Below are positions 25,344-34,417 of a DNA stretch of 64,000 bases, in pieces. The first letter of the stretch is position 1; each line of letters opens with the position of its first letter. Below the pieces are notes generated by a model. The model saw only the letters and a program-made list of their open reading frames with translations, was not told where the DNA came from and did no database searches. The position numbers and the translations under genes are program-made. This stretch comes from Intestinibaculum porci (GTDB lineage Bacteria > Bacillota_I > Bacilli_A > Erysipelotrichales > Coprobacillaceae), in assembly GCF_003925875.1 (NCBI RefSeq), contig NZ_AP019309.1, positions 2,108,001 through 2,172,000 of the forward strand. Reading direction: 5' to 3'.

Positions 25344-27887
25344 CTACTCCTCCTTGACATCTTCAGTACTATGAAAAACACCTTTGCTTACTCTATAAAG
25401 ATATCCTTTTCGTACAAGCCGAGATAAAATTGAACTCAACTGATTCTTTGGTTTATCCAGAAACTCAAAATCCTTGAGCGTATAATCACGGACAATGTCT
25501 TTATTTATTACGTCCATAACAGTGTCTTCCATTGTTTTCTCACGGATTCTATCCTTACCGGTATACATATAAACACCTGTTTTAATTCTCTTCGCCAATC
25601 CTTTCTGTGGAAATTTTTTTAAGGCATCGGTTATCTGTTGCCTTGTTAAATCAGGAATATTAATATCTGATGCAGTGAATTCACCTTCACTTAAGTTTTC
25701 TTTTACATATTCAAGAACCTGATCTGGAACAGTAACAAAATCTTTACCAGCCCCTGTAACATACGTACCCATAGCCACGCGGTGAATGCGTTTAAGATGA
25801 TCAAGACTTACTAACGCGGTTCCAATTTGTGAAACAGAATATCCAGTCAAATCAGAAAGCTCAGAAATTGTGTAAGAATCATTTCTATCTTTCACAAGAA
25901 TCCATAATAAATCTCGTATTTCAAATGTTTTTTCTGGCATTATTCTCTTTTTGTCAAAATCAGGATCATTTACATCATGATAAACACCTTCACTAACTCT
26001 GTATAGCTCACCACGACGCTGTAGAAAAGAGAGTTTCATATTAAGATCGTATATAGAATAATTTTCATTTGATAGACTTTCGGCAGTATAGTCAGCACTC
26101 GGGTTTTCTGCAATGGTATTTCGAATATATGGAAGAATTCCTATTGGCACATCTTTCACCTTTTTTCTAACATCATCAGGAAGCGGTAAAACTTTTGATT
26201 GTGTTGGTCGACGCAGCTCAGATAGTATAAGCAGTTTACTTACATTTTCCAGTACTACTTTTCCATCACTATTAAATACATCAAAACTGTTTTTGGCTTC
26301 TTTTGAACGAACATGATATAGATTTTTTGAAGCTTCAAGGACAAATTCAGGAAATTCATCTCCATAAGGGTTCTTTTCACACGGACAGCGGCGACCAACC
26401 AGGAAGTCTCTAGCAGGCATAACAATTATTTTTTTACACTTATTACATCTGATTTTAACATTTTCCTGACCTGAAGTGCTAATCCCTGTCAGAACAGTAT
26501 AATCATCTCCTGTGAGATCAGCGACTGCTTTTTTATATTCGTCAGTGTTATTAATAGTTAAATCAAGAATAGCAACTGAGAAACCAATGCTTCTGCAGTA
26601 GGAACAATATGGGCTTCTTTGAAAATTAGACATTGTTTTAAAGAAAATATGTCCACACTTAGTATGTTTTATCTTCAATACCGTTGTTGATCTACTAGTG
26701 GTTTTTTCAGCGGAAAGCAGTTTGAAATCGTTCTGTTCAACAAGACTTTTCATTTCACTTAAAGTTGGACCCTTTTCACATTCGCATACACGTTCTTCCA
26801 GCATGTATTTTGCGCGAATGTGATGTATTAATCCACACTTATGTTTCACTTCAATAAACTTTTGCGGTCCTAAATATTCAGAGCAAATCTTGTAATCAGG
26901 ATTAACATTTTCAGCAACCTCAATGAACTTTTCTTCATCATTTCTCGCATTTTCACAATGAGGACATTGCCAGCCAGCATTAAAACCATATTCAGTTGCG
27001 AGGAATCGTTCACCACAGTTATGCTGAACCACTGAAAATAATCCATAACTTTTTAAAACTTCATAATCTTTGCTTACATTTAAATGACATTTTTCAGATT
27101 CAAACCGATTTCGTATATTTGAAACCGTAGATAAGACAAATTCAAACAAAAGAATATTTAAAGGAGCAGTTGTCCCGGTACTACTTTTAAAGATTACTCT
27201 ATTAAGAATTTTTTCAGCAGGGCCTGTCAGCATTCCATCAGGGATAGTATGCTCAATCAAAGAGATACAATCTTTTTTATTTACAAATTTTGTTTCAATT
27301 ATTTCTCTAAGATAAAATGTAATATCCTGAAAATTACAATGTAAATCTGTTTTCAGCAACTCATGGCAGAAATTTGCAAAGTTTAGTTCAAAATCTGAAG
27401 CTCTTGTAACATGCATATCTTCTGTACCATAAGCAACCAGTTTAACACCATGTTTCCAGCATGCTGTTACACCAGGTGCCTGGTGACTTCTCCTAAATAA
27501 AGGCCTATTATAAGTAGTTAAATCTTCTTTTAGGCAAATAGGGCAAATGTTTGTGCCATTGTAATGATTTCTAATCAAAGGTATCATCTTAGGAAACTTA
27601 TGTCTTTTTCTTTCAAATCCATTAATCCACATTGTTTGTGTTATGTCATTAAATAATGGAGCAATTAACGGAAATAATGTATGCTTCATGAGAATCTCAT
27701 CTGCTGGCAATGGGAATTCTATTTTATTCAAAATAGTCATCGTTTCATGTTTTATCAGATCATAGCTTCCAGCTACATCAAGATACTTTGACAGGTGCTG
27801 ATAATTTGTTCCATTAGCTTCTGCTAATCTGCTCATAAATGAATAAAATGTTTCATCTTCAACAGGTGATATAAAAGTCATGATCAT
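25344..27887 (-). CDS. tnsD: TniQ/TnsD target-selection protein with zinc and winged-helix arrays
   Basis: The protein has 847 residues. The N-terminal TniQ domain has FISPVEDETFYSFMSRLAE and a zinc site C115-C118-C143-H146 (ICPICLKED, HQAPGVTACWKH). Four more Cys-rich modules follow, at approximately 291-311, 351-370, 411-431 and 481-503. Residues 580-847 hold four similar segments of about 60 residues, each ending in a hydrophobic winged-helix-like wing (RVSEGVYHD, RVAMGTYVT, RIKTGVYMY, RVSKGVFHS). TnsD proteins bind a specific chromosomal site and recruit TnsC. The long DNA-binding tail fits recognition of an attachment gene. It overlaps tnsC by 4 bp. Confidence 0.9.
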   Translation of the reverse strand: MIMTFISPVEDETFYSFMSRLAEANGTNYQHLSKYLDVAGSYDLIKHETMTILNKIEFPLPADEILMKHTLFPLIAPLFNDITQTMWINGFERKRHKFPKMIPLIRNHYNGTNICPICLKEDLTTYNRPLFRRSHQAPGVTACWKHGVKLVAYGTEDMHVTRASDFELNFANFCHELLKTDLHCNFQDITFYLREIIETKFVNKKDCISLIEHTIPDGMLTGPAEKILNRVIFKSSTGTTAPLNILLFEFVLSTVSNIRNRFESEKCHLNVSKDYEVLKSYGLFSVVQHNCGERFLATEYGFNAGWQCPHCENARNDEEKFIEVAENVNPDYKICSEYLGPQKFIEVKHKCGLIHHIRAKYMLEERVCECEKGPTLSEMKSLVEQNDFKLLSAEKTTSRSTTVLKIKHTKCGHIFFKTMSNFQRSPYCSYCRSIGFSVAILDLTINNTDEYKKAVADLTGDDYTVLTGISTSGQENVKIRCNKCKKIIVMPARDFLVGRRCPCEKNPYGDEFPEFVLEASKNLYHVRSKEAKNSFDVFNSDGKVVLENVSKLLILSELRRPTQSKVLPLPDDVRKKVKDVPIGILPYIRNTIAENPSADYTAESLSNENYSIYDLNMKLSFLQRRGELYRVSEGVYHDVNDPDFDKKRIMPEKTFEIRDLLWILVKDRNDSYTISELSDLTGYSVSQIGTALVSLDHLKRIHRVAMGTYVTGAGKDFVTVPDQVLEYVKENLSEGEFTASDINIPDLTRQQITDALKKFPQKGLAKRIKTGVYMYTGKDRIREKTMEDTVMDVINKDIVRDYTLKDFEFLDKPKNQLSSILSRLVRKGYLYRVSKGVFHSTEDVKEE

Positions 27888-29437
27888 TTAAAAATCACTT
27901 CCTCACTATTTATTTCTTCAATAAGCGAATGAACGTTATTTTGAGATGTTGCCATATGAATCTTCTGCATTTCACTAATAGCCTTCAAAGTTTCTCTTAC
28001 TGCAGCGCTATCAGATGTAAATTTTCCTCCAGAAAGTTTTAATGCTCTTGTAAAAGAATTAAATATAGCCTTTTTGGAAACTTCGGGATAAAGTTCAAGG
28101 ATCTTTTCCTCAACATAAGCCTGTGTTCTTGCCACATCAACAATTTCTCCCACATCGTTGCCTGCATGACCTCTTTCGGAAATTGCAGCAATCATCTGGT
28201 TAACAGCCTTTTTCATGCTTATAGATTCTTTTTTATAATCATAGCAATCAATTGATAATTTCAATAAGTCCATTGACCGATTGCTACATTTTTTTATAAA
28301 ATCAGCTGTGATTTCAGTTGGCTTTAACATATACTGCGTCTGAATGTATGCCCATAAAATCATCAGCATATTTATTATTCCATGCGTTTCTTCGTACATT
28401 GCATCAATGATTTTAGCAGATGGATTTACGGGATTTGTAAAATAGCGATAATTCCAAAGTCTTCTTAGAATAAACTCAAATGCCCTTTTATTTTCCACAT
28501 ATACTTCTGAATTTATATTATGGGCAAAACGTCTGGCATTATGAGGATCATCAAAAAGTCTAAGAAAAGCTTCTCTGGTTCCAATTGCCACAAGAGCTAC
28601 CGATGTTTCATTAGCTAACACCAGAAAATTGCTAATGCTATAACCGCGCTTAGTTGTCTTTAAACTTAACATTTGAATTTCGTCCAGTATCAATGCTCCA
28701 ACATGAAATACATTAATATAGTTCTTAATCAGCCGTTCTTTATCTCCTAGTTTCTTTGCCTTAAAAACCTCGTTTTCATAATAAGGAGTTAAATTCCTCA
28801 ATGCACGGTCAATTGCTTCACCAATAGCCTCATACACACTTCCAATGTTATAATCAGGATGAATGTTAACAATCAGATAAGGTATCTGAACAAACTGATC
28901 AACCGTTCCCATATTATGAATAATTGTCTGCGGATAAAGATCAAGCACTGCATTAACTGATGTAGATTTTCCTGATCCTCCTATGCCTGTTATTGAAATT
29001 CCTTCAACGGGTTCTGACATATTTGTTGGAATTAACTTTTGATTTTGTTCAATCACACCATCACCTGTATGCACTTTTATGTTAGACTGGCTGCTGTGCA
29101 TAGTTTCCCGTTTAAGATAACTTTCTCGAATAGCCTTATGGAAGTGGTATTCAAACTTGCTATCCATTGGCAACTCTGTTCTAAAATCTAGTAAGCATTC
29201 AAGTGAATCAAGCTTCTGCTGCAAACTCATTTCATCAAGATTTTCAGGAAGAATAACACCATGATTAAAGGTAGCCTTTCTTCCTTCTTCATTAAGAAGC
29301 GGGGGAAGAGCCTCAATAAGAGGATTCCCTTTTGCTTTTCCTTCACATTGAATATATTCTGCTGAAACAATTGAATAACCAGATGTCTCTTGAAATGCAT
29401 ACTGCATCTCAGGTGTCGTATATTTTCTTTCTTCCAT
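27884..29437 (-). CDS. tnsC: Tn7-like AAA+ regulator TnsC
   Basis: This 517-residue AAA+ ATPase has Walker A GIGGSGKST (approximately 151-159), Walker B VGALILDEIQML and sensor segment VALVAIGT, then a C-terminal helical region. TnsC links the target-site protein to the TnsAB transposase and enforces target immunity. It lies between tnsB and tniQ/tnsD and overlaps the latter by 4 bp, so they are translationally coupled. Confidence 0.93.
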   Translation of the reverse strand: MEERKYTTPEMQYAFQETSGYSIVSAEYIQCEGKAKGNPLIEALPPLLNEEGRKATFNHGVILPENLDEMSLQQKLDSLECLLDFRTELPMDSKFEYHFHKAIRESYLKRETMHSSQSNIKVHTGDGVIEQNQKLIPTNMSEPVEGISITGIGGSGKSTSVNAVLDLYPQTIIHNMGTVDQFVQIPYLIVNIHPDYNIGSVYEAIGEAIDRALRNLTPYYENEVFKAKKLGDKERLIKNYINVFHVGALILDEIQMLSLKTTKRGYSISNFLVLANETSVALVAIGTREAFLRLFDDPHNARRFAHNINSEVYVENKRAFEFILRRLWNYRYFTNPVNPSAKIIDAMYEETHGIINMLMILWAYIQTQYMLKPTEITADFIKKCSNRSMDLLKLSIDCYDYKKESISMKKAVNQMIAAISERGHAGNDVGEIVDVARTQAYVEEKILELYPEVSKKAIFNSFTRALKLSGGKFTSDSAAVRETLKAISEMQKIHMATSQNNVHSLIEEINSEEVIFK

Positions 29438-29452
29438 ATATTTACACCTCTC

Positions 29453-30212
29453 TTAAAGATCTTCCATATATTTCATATAATCATCGTCAAATGACGTACT
29501 GTCATCAGCATCATCTAATGTTGGACCTTTATCAATAAACGTATTTTCATCAGATACTGTATTTTCATCTAAAGGCTTGTTTAAGTCATTTGAATTTGTT
29601 TTTTCATTACCATCATAATTGCTGTCAGCAGCAATATTCTTCTGACCAAGTTTCTTTTGTTCAATAAGCTTTTCTTTTTCTCTGGCTGTTTTGATATGCT
29701 TCGTATCATTTTCTTTGCCAGAATGTTCACGTTTTGCATCCAGAATAGTTTTCTCATGTTTTTGATAAAATTCAGATTTCTGGTTACGCTTTTCCTGAAG
29801 TGCTTCTCTCTTTTGTACAGCCATTTTCTTTCGATAAGCTTCCGCTTCCGCGACAGACATATTAATGAATGATGCCTGACTCTTAAGATCAGGATTAAGC
29901 CATGCACGAGACCATACGCCATCAAGAAAGTAATAAATATAATTAACTGTAGCTGGGTTAATAGCGACTTCAATTTTTTCTCTTTCATTAAGAAAACACA
30001 TTTCTTCAAGTTTTCGGTTTCTTAAATCAATATATTTCATCGTATCAACAAGAATACCATAGCGAGTAATTGAAGCTTTTTTATGTTTGTAAAGAGCAAT
30101 ACGAAATGCATCGAAATCTTCAATTTGTCTTGGATGCTGCCCTTTATTTTCTACACAGTGACGCCAGGTATCGCAAGGGGTTTGTTTAATTCCATAGTCA
30201 ATCATATCCTTT
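29453..30212 (-). pseudogene. tnsB: TnsB, C-terminal part (disrupted)
   Basis: These 250 residues from MIDYGIKQT continue TnsB after an IS4-family insertion. They carry the C-terminal beta-barrel (VNYIYYFLDGVWSRAWLNPDL), a long charged coiled coil and an acidic tail ending DDDYMKYMEDL, probably the TnsC-binding tail. Joined with 32036-33410 using one copy of TATCCTTT, the frame reads IPYTKD-MIDYGIK without interruption, giving 708 residues. If expressed separately the two halves would split the protein after the catalytic core. Confidence 0.9.
30205..30212. repeat. 8-bp target duplication of the IS4-family element (left)
   Basis: TATCCTTT here is repeated at 32036-32043. Confidence 0.9.
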
Positions 30213-32035
30213 TTTGAGTTCCGGTATTTTAATGTTGATTTTCAACCTCAAAATAATTTCGTGCTATATAATTTATGTATATGTGGCCCTAAACCATTAA
30301 TTTAGGATATTGCCAAGCTAACTTGTTAATTTTGCGTACTTAAAAACTTTACTGCTTTTTTAGCACCTTTTAAGCTACGTATTTGCTGTTTTCCTAAAGA
30401 AACTCCCAAATTTCAAGCTGCCTGCTAGGTTTTCGTTTCTCTATACGCTTAAAGCGTTGAATTCCCTTTTGGGCATATGCTAGGGCTTCCTTTATCCCCC
30501 TAGTGATCTGATAGATCCATACGCACACATCAGCTCTAAGCGATTTACTTCTTTCAATCATTTTTATCGCCAGGAGGCTTTCATCAACCTTGTTTGCCAT
30601 TAGCGCTACATGCCCGACTCTGATCATAAGCATGAGGTTCAGCACATTCATTTTTTTAAGCGTTCTTACACGCATATTTTCCCAATCATATTCAGACTTA
30701 GTGTGTCGGAAATTTTCCTCAATTCGCCAGCGATAAAAATATTCTCTAACTATTGTTATTACATCCTTCTTATCATTAACATGTCTGTTTGTGATGAGTA
30801 AAAGTGGTTCTTCTTCTGATAGTCCGTAGCAGAAAATTATTGTATATGCCTTTTTGCTGCCTTCAATGCATGGGAGTCCCACTCTTGTATGGGACAGCTT
30901 AACTTCCTTGTTTTCACTTTCAAAGAACAGCGTCATATTAACCTTTCCTTTTCGATCTTCCGCCATTTTTGAAACCAAAACCTCATGACCCTTAACGATT
31001 ACATTTCTATTACCCTTAAGTCTAATGACAAAGTCATCATCCGGGTGTTCTGCAAAATATTTAAAGAAGGTATTTGAATCATATCCTCTATCAAAAATGC
31101 CTGAAATAGGATGCTTAAGTATGGTTTTCATTGCGTCAAGTGATTTAATCGTTTCATCAGGCATAGACTTATGTCCATTAGAATCAGTAGAATAGATGTA
31201 GCTATATAATGGTATCGGCTGTTTATTGTTTGAAGAGAGCGCCACCGCCTCACAAACATGATATCCATTAACTAGTGTTGTCTTGGGCTGACTTGCATCT
31301 CTTACACGGCAAAGGTCCTCGAACTTTTTGCCATATGGCTTAGCGATTTCACTGTCATCAAACAGAACAACAACCTTGTCATCCTTATCGATAAAGACAT
31401 TTTCTCTAACGATGGCGTAGTAGTTGTTTTTGATCGTTTCAATTTCGTCTTCTTCTATGTTTTCCATATTATCGCAAAGTCTTTCGGATGTGTTTTTTAA
31501 CTTAATGCTTTCATCAAGAGCTCTAGCTATTTCGGTAGTAAGCACAGAAGTTTTCTTGGCTATTCCATACTGCATATCGAGCACGAAGTTGCTCGTAGCC
31601 TTTTTTAAATTTTTTGATATTTTGGAACTGAATATGGTGATTTCTCTTTTTATCTCGTATACGTCTGTAGTATAATAACTCATAGGGGAAGTCTCCTTTT
31701 TATTATGTTTACTTACTCAACTTTATTATAAATGAAAAGTGAGATTTCCCGCAATAATTCAAAAGAAATTGGAAAAATTGCCCACTGTCTTGTGGTGTCT
31801 ATCATTCCAATTTTTTTAGCCTTTGTGGACAGAACGACTAAAACTAGGGCGTGAAGTCCAGCCTTTTGTGAATATCTTATAGAAACAGTCAAAAATCACC
31901 GCCGAGAAGATTCATGGCGGTGAATAACTTTTAAAAATGCAGTTTTTTCAATTAAAAATTGTGAATAAGTTTTTTCGAATATTTCTGTTCGAATCTGATT
32001 ATATTTTATATTTCTTTTGAATACCGGAACTCAAA
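30213..32035 (-). mobile_element. IS4-family insertion sequence in tnsB, 1,823 bp
   Basis: Both ends begin TTTGAGTTCCGGTATT (16 bp perfect inverted repeat, 30213-30228 and the complement at 32020-32035). The element is bounded by the 8-bp duplication TATCCTTT. It carries one transposase gene and a noncoding 350-bp segment with a TCACCGCC/GGCGGTGA hairpin near 31896. The duplication copies are identical, which suggests the insertion is recent. Confidence 0.92.
30394..31683 (-). CDS. IS4-family transposase
   Basis: This 429-residue DDE transposase has the first Asp in VVLFDDSEIA, the second in GIFDRGYDS, and the YREK-type signature YFYRWRIEENFRHTKSEYDWE with the catalytic Glu, which defines the IS4 family. 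It moves its own element by cutting at the inverted repeats. It appears full length and is likely active. Confidence 0.92.
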   Translation of the reverse strand: MSYYTTDVYEIKREITIFSSKISKNLKKATSNFVLDMQYGIAKKTSVLTTEIARALDESIKLKNTSERLCDNMENIEEDEIETIKNNYYAIVRENVFIDKDDKVVVLFDDSEIAKPYGKKFEDLCRVRDASQPKTTLVNGYHVCEAVALSSNNKQPIPLYSYIYSTDSNGHKSMPDETIKSLDAMKTILKHPISGIFDRGYDSNTFFKYFAEHPDDDFVIRLKGNRNVIVKGHEVLVSKMAEDRKGKVNMTLFFESENKEVKLSHTRVGLPCIEGSKKAYTIIFCYGLSEEEPLLLITNRHVNDKKDVITIVREYFYRWRIEENFRHTKSEYDWENMRVRTLKKMNVLNLMLMIRVGHVALMANKVDESLLAIKMIERSKSLRADVCVWIYQITRGIKEALAYAQKGIQRFKRIEKRKPSRQLEIWEFL

Positions 32036-32043
32036 TATCCTTT
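32036..32043. repeat. 8-bp target duplication of the IS4-family element (right)
   Basis: TATCCTTT, identical to 30205-30212. Confidence 0.9.
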
Positions 32044-33410
32044 GTATAAGGAATTCCTTCACAAATGGTTGTGTTGTGAAAATAAACGAAATCTTCAGCC
32101 ATAATTCTGAACTGATCAATTGTTAATACAGCTTTCTTGTGATGATCGGAATCGTGGCGCTTCTTAATAAGTCCGGCTTTATGCATCATTGGATCGATCA
32201 TCTTTTCAAAAGTTCCAAAAGAACGTTCAACGATCGGTTTCAGAGAAGCTACACCTGCTGGTGAAAAACAAAAATTAATTCCTAATGCTCTAGCACATCT
32301 TCTTGCTTCCTTAGATACAAAATCTGAACCATTATCAGTCATCACTCTTTCAGGAAGAATTCCATATGGAATTGCATATTTAGGAGCATTGGGATGTCTC
32401 ATAAGCAGCTCACTCTTTGGATCAATTAAGCACTCATATACTCTATTCATTGCAATGACTGCGTTATTATCAAAAGATGCCGTAAATCCAACAATCATTC
32501 TTGTTTCTCTATCAATCATGTAATAGATAATAGGGCGTCCTACAACGAGATGATAATCATTATTAGAAACAAGTGATACATCAACCTCATGGGCGTCAAT
32601 TTCAACTAAATCCATCGGTCCATAAACACCCTCATTGACATCACCTTTCAGAAGTCGCTTATTATTTCTCATTTCTAACATTGATGTCTTCTTTGCCTCC
32701 AGCTGCTCGGGCGTAGCATAAGTATTAATAAAGTATGAGAATTGTCTCATAGATGGATATGTGCCCGGCTCTCCGAGATTTCCATTGCTGTCACGATATT
32801 CATCCTGAAGCTTAATATAACAGTATTCAAGCGTATACTCTTTACTAGTTGCAGTTAAATATTTATTCATCCACTTTCTCATGCGAGTATTATCTTCTTC
32901 ATTTCTATGGAAGGCTGAATCACCATTTTCAAGCTTTCTCCCACCACCTGAACCCCTTCTTTGTGACTTAGAAAAATAACTCTTATCATATAATGAATAA
33001 TCTTTCTTCCCGCTCTTAAGATAGTTTCCCAATACCCTCCAAAAAGTAGGTGCTGACATTCCACACTCATTGATAATCTTGTTAATAATTCGGCTTGATG
33101 ATCTTGTCTTAATTTCAAGATAATCTGGACCGAATATTTGTTCCATCATGTTCATTGCTTTTTTACGCTTTTCAAATTTTTCTTTTGCCTCTTTCGAAAA
33201 ATTTATATTATTCAAATCAATTACATTTTCATCAAAAATGTAAAAATCATTAGATTTAATGCTCTTAATAATATTAGAATAGAGCAATTGGCTAATATTT
33301 AGACTAGCTTTAGTAAGATCAACAACAGTTACTCTGTTTTGAGATACATTAATAACTCTCCAGTCTTCGTTTTTACCTCTTAAGCGTATACCTTTTCTAA
33401 TTTCGATCAT
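32036..33410 (-). pseudogene. tnsB: TnsB, N-terminal part with catalytic core (disrupted)
   Basis: This contains N-terminal DNA-binding helices (MSAPTFWRVLGNYLKSGKKDY) and a retroviral-integrase-type core with all three acidic residues: Asp272 (VEIDAHEVD), Asp359 (VMTDNGSDF) and Glu395 (KPIVERSFGTFEKM). TnsB cuts the 3' ends and joins them to target DNA. The frame runs into the IS4 element after IPYTKD and stops at 32031. The remaining 250 residues are at 29453-30212. Divergent to an XRE regulator. Confidence 0.93.
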
Positions 33411-33527
33411 GTAAATTCTCCTCTCACTAGTATTAAGGTAGATTTTTATACAATTTACGCGTAGTTTTCTTTTATATTTAGGTAGTTTACTTCTTGTTAT
33501 GTTCTAAAAAAAAATAACTCATGTATG

Positions 33528-33543
33528 ATCCTTATATAAGGAT
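33528..33543. promoter_or_regulatory. Perfect 16-bp palindrome, possible operator
   Basis: ATCCTTATATAAGGAT is a perfect inverted repeat. It lies 11 bp ahead of the XRE regulator's ATG and in the shared region upstream of tnsB, a natural site for autoregulation. Function is inferred. Confidence 0.55.
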
Positions 33544-33554
33544 AGGTGGATTTA

Positions 33555-33878
33555 ATGGATAACTTTAGTAATAATGATCTAGTAGCTCATTTCGGTGAAA
33601 ACGTTAGACGCATACGTAAACAAATTGGAATGACACAAGAACAGCTTGCCAAAAAATGCGGATACAGTCTAAAAGCGATTGGGGATATTGAACTTTGTAA
33701 ATCAGATCCAAAACTTTCAACGGCTGCAAACATAGCAGACGCATTAAACATAAACATCGCACAGCTATTAGATAATCGTGTTGCTATTATTGACGATTTA
33801 AATAATTTAGGTTCGGCCAAAGTGGCAGATTATATTTCTGATTTGCGATTAATTACAAAATACCGCAAAAAGATATGA
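33555..33878 (+). CDS. XRE-family transcriptional regulator
   Basis: The protein has 107 residues. The helix-turn-helix is FGENVRRIRKQIGMTQEQLAKKCGYSLKAIGDIE at approximately 12-46 and is followed by LSTAANIADALNINIAQLL, a standard Cro/C1-type domain. ATG 33555 follows AGGTGG. An in-frame GTG at 33546 is too close to the ribosome site. Divergent from tnsB, it is likely to control the transposition operon through the palindrome next to it. Confidence 0.88.
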   Translation: MDNFSNNDLVAHFGENVRRIRKQIGMTQEQLAKKCGYSLKAIGDIELCKSDPKLSTAANIADALNINIAQLLDNRVAIIDDLNNLGSAKVADYISDLRLITKYRKKI

Positions 33879-33982
33879 TTTTTTCTAATAGTAGTATAAT
33901 CGTTTTATGTAGATTTATCAACATTTTTCAACACGGCTTATTATAAAAAAATATCCATAGCCAATTATAGCTATGGATTCCA

Positions 33983-34168
33983 TCAGTCATTATCATCTTT
34001 TAACATATCTTTCATACGTTCATATTTGGTCATGTACTCCTTCAAGGCTTTTTCCACTATGAACGTTTTTGTTTGTCCAGAATAGGTACTGAAATCATTT
34101 AAATCATCATATATTTGCTTATCAATTTTTAAGTTCAGATTCACACCGTCTTTTCTCGGTCTAGGCAC
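33983..34168 (-). CDS. Ribbon-helix-helix protein (CopG-like)
   Basis: This 61-residue protein has NLNLKIDKQIYDDLNDFSTYSGQTKTFIVEKALKEYM, a typical ribbon-helix-helix DNA-binding fold or antitoxin. It starts with GTG at 34168 after GAGGTGAT. An overlapping ATG is out of frame. It sits between the XRE regulator and the right end and has no visible toxin partner. It is probably a second regulator of the element. Confidence 0.75.
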   Translation of the reverse strand: MPRPRKDGVNLNLKIDKQIYDDLNDFSTYSGQTKTFIVEKALKEYMTKYERMKDMLKDDND

Positions 34169-34274
34169 ATTATCACCTCTCAGTTCATTCTACATAAATT
34201 ATATCATACAACTAATAAAAAGCAGAGATGTGTACATCTATTGCTTAAAAAGTTTTAAATTAGACTGTTTTTAA

Positions 34275-34407
34275 TCTTTCATTTCATTTCTTATTGTAGA
34301 TCTAAAAATCATGATTTTAGTCTTTCATTTCAAGCTTATTGTAGATGATTTTTCACAAATTCTGCTTTTTATTTCATTTTGGTTCTATTTCATTTCTTAT
34401 TGTAGAT
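34275..34407. repeat. Right-end array of TnsB-type binding sites
   Basis: Three sites share the core TTTCATTTCTTATTGTAGAT: 34275-34301, 34320-34346 (core altered to TTCAAGCTTATTG) and 34381-34407. The last is followed by TTACA, the terminus. All face the same way and are inverted relative to the left-end sites. A hairpin AAAGCAGAGATGT/ACATCT lies just inside them at 34217-34246. Confidence 0.85.
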
Positions 34408-34412
34408 TTACA

Positions 34413-34417
34413 AATTA
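34413..34417. repeat. Target-site duplication AATTA, right copy
   Basis: The five bases after the terminal ACA match 19537-19541. Bases 34415-34417 are also the TAA stop of the L,D-transpeptidase gene. Confidence 0.85.

Larger units (their letters stand above)
19542..34412 (-). mobile_element. Tn7-like transposon, 14,871 bp
   Basis: The left terminus reads TGTCACTCTACAATAAG and the right terminus ends CTTATTGTAGATTTACA, giving inverted TGT/ACA ends flanked by the AATTA duplication. Four TnsB-type sites lie inside the left end and three inside the right, all inverted relative to each other. The core is tnsB, tnsC, tniQ/tnsD and tnsA on the minus strand. Cargo at the left is mostly decayed. 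Two small regulators lie beside the right end. The insertion abuts an L,D-transpeptidase gene. No CRISPR or Cas genes and no TnsE are present. TnsB is interrupted, so self-driven movement is unlikely. Confidence 0.93.

Noticed and set aside
19421-34407. Recurring TTTCATTTCTTATTGTAGAT motifs looked at first like CRISPR repeats (the end resembles type V repeats)
   Set aside because: They are few, vary in sequence, face opposite ways at the two ends, have uneven spacing with no spacer pattern, and sit at the termini with a target duplication. They are transposon end sites. No cas gene is present.
19542-34412. CRISPR-associated transposon
   Set aside because: No Cas gene, array or guide is present, and the large TnsD-type TniQ argues for ordinary site-specific insertion.
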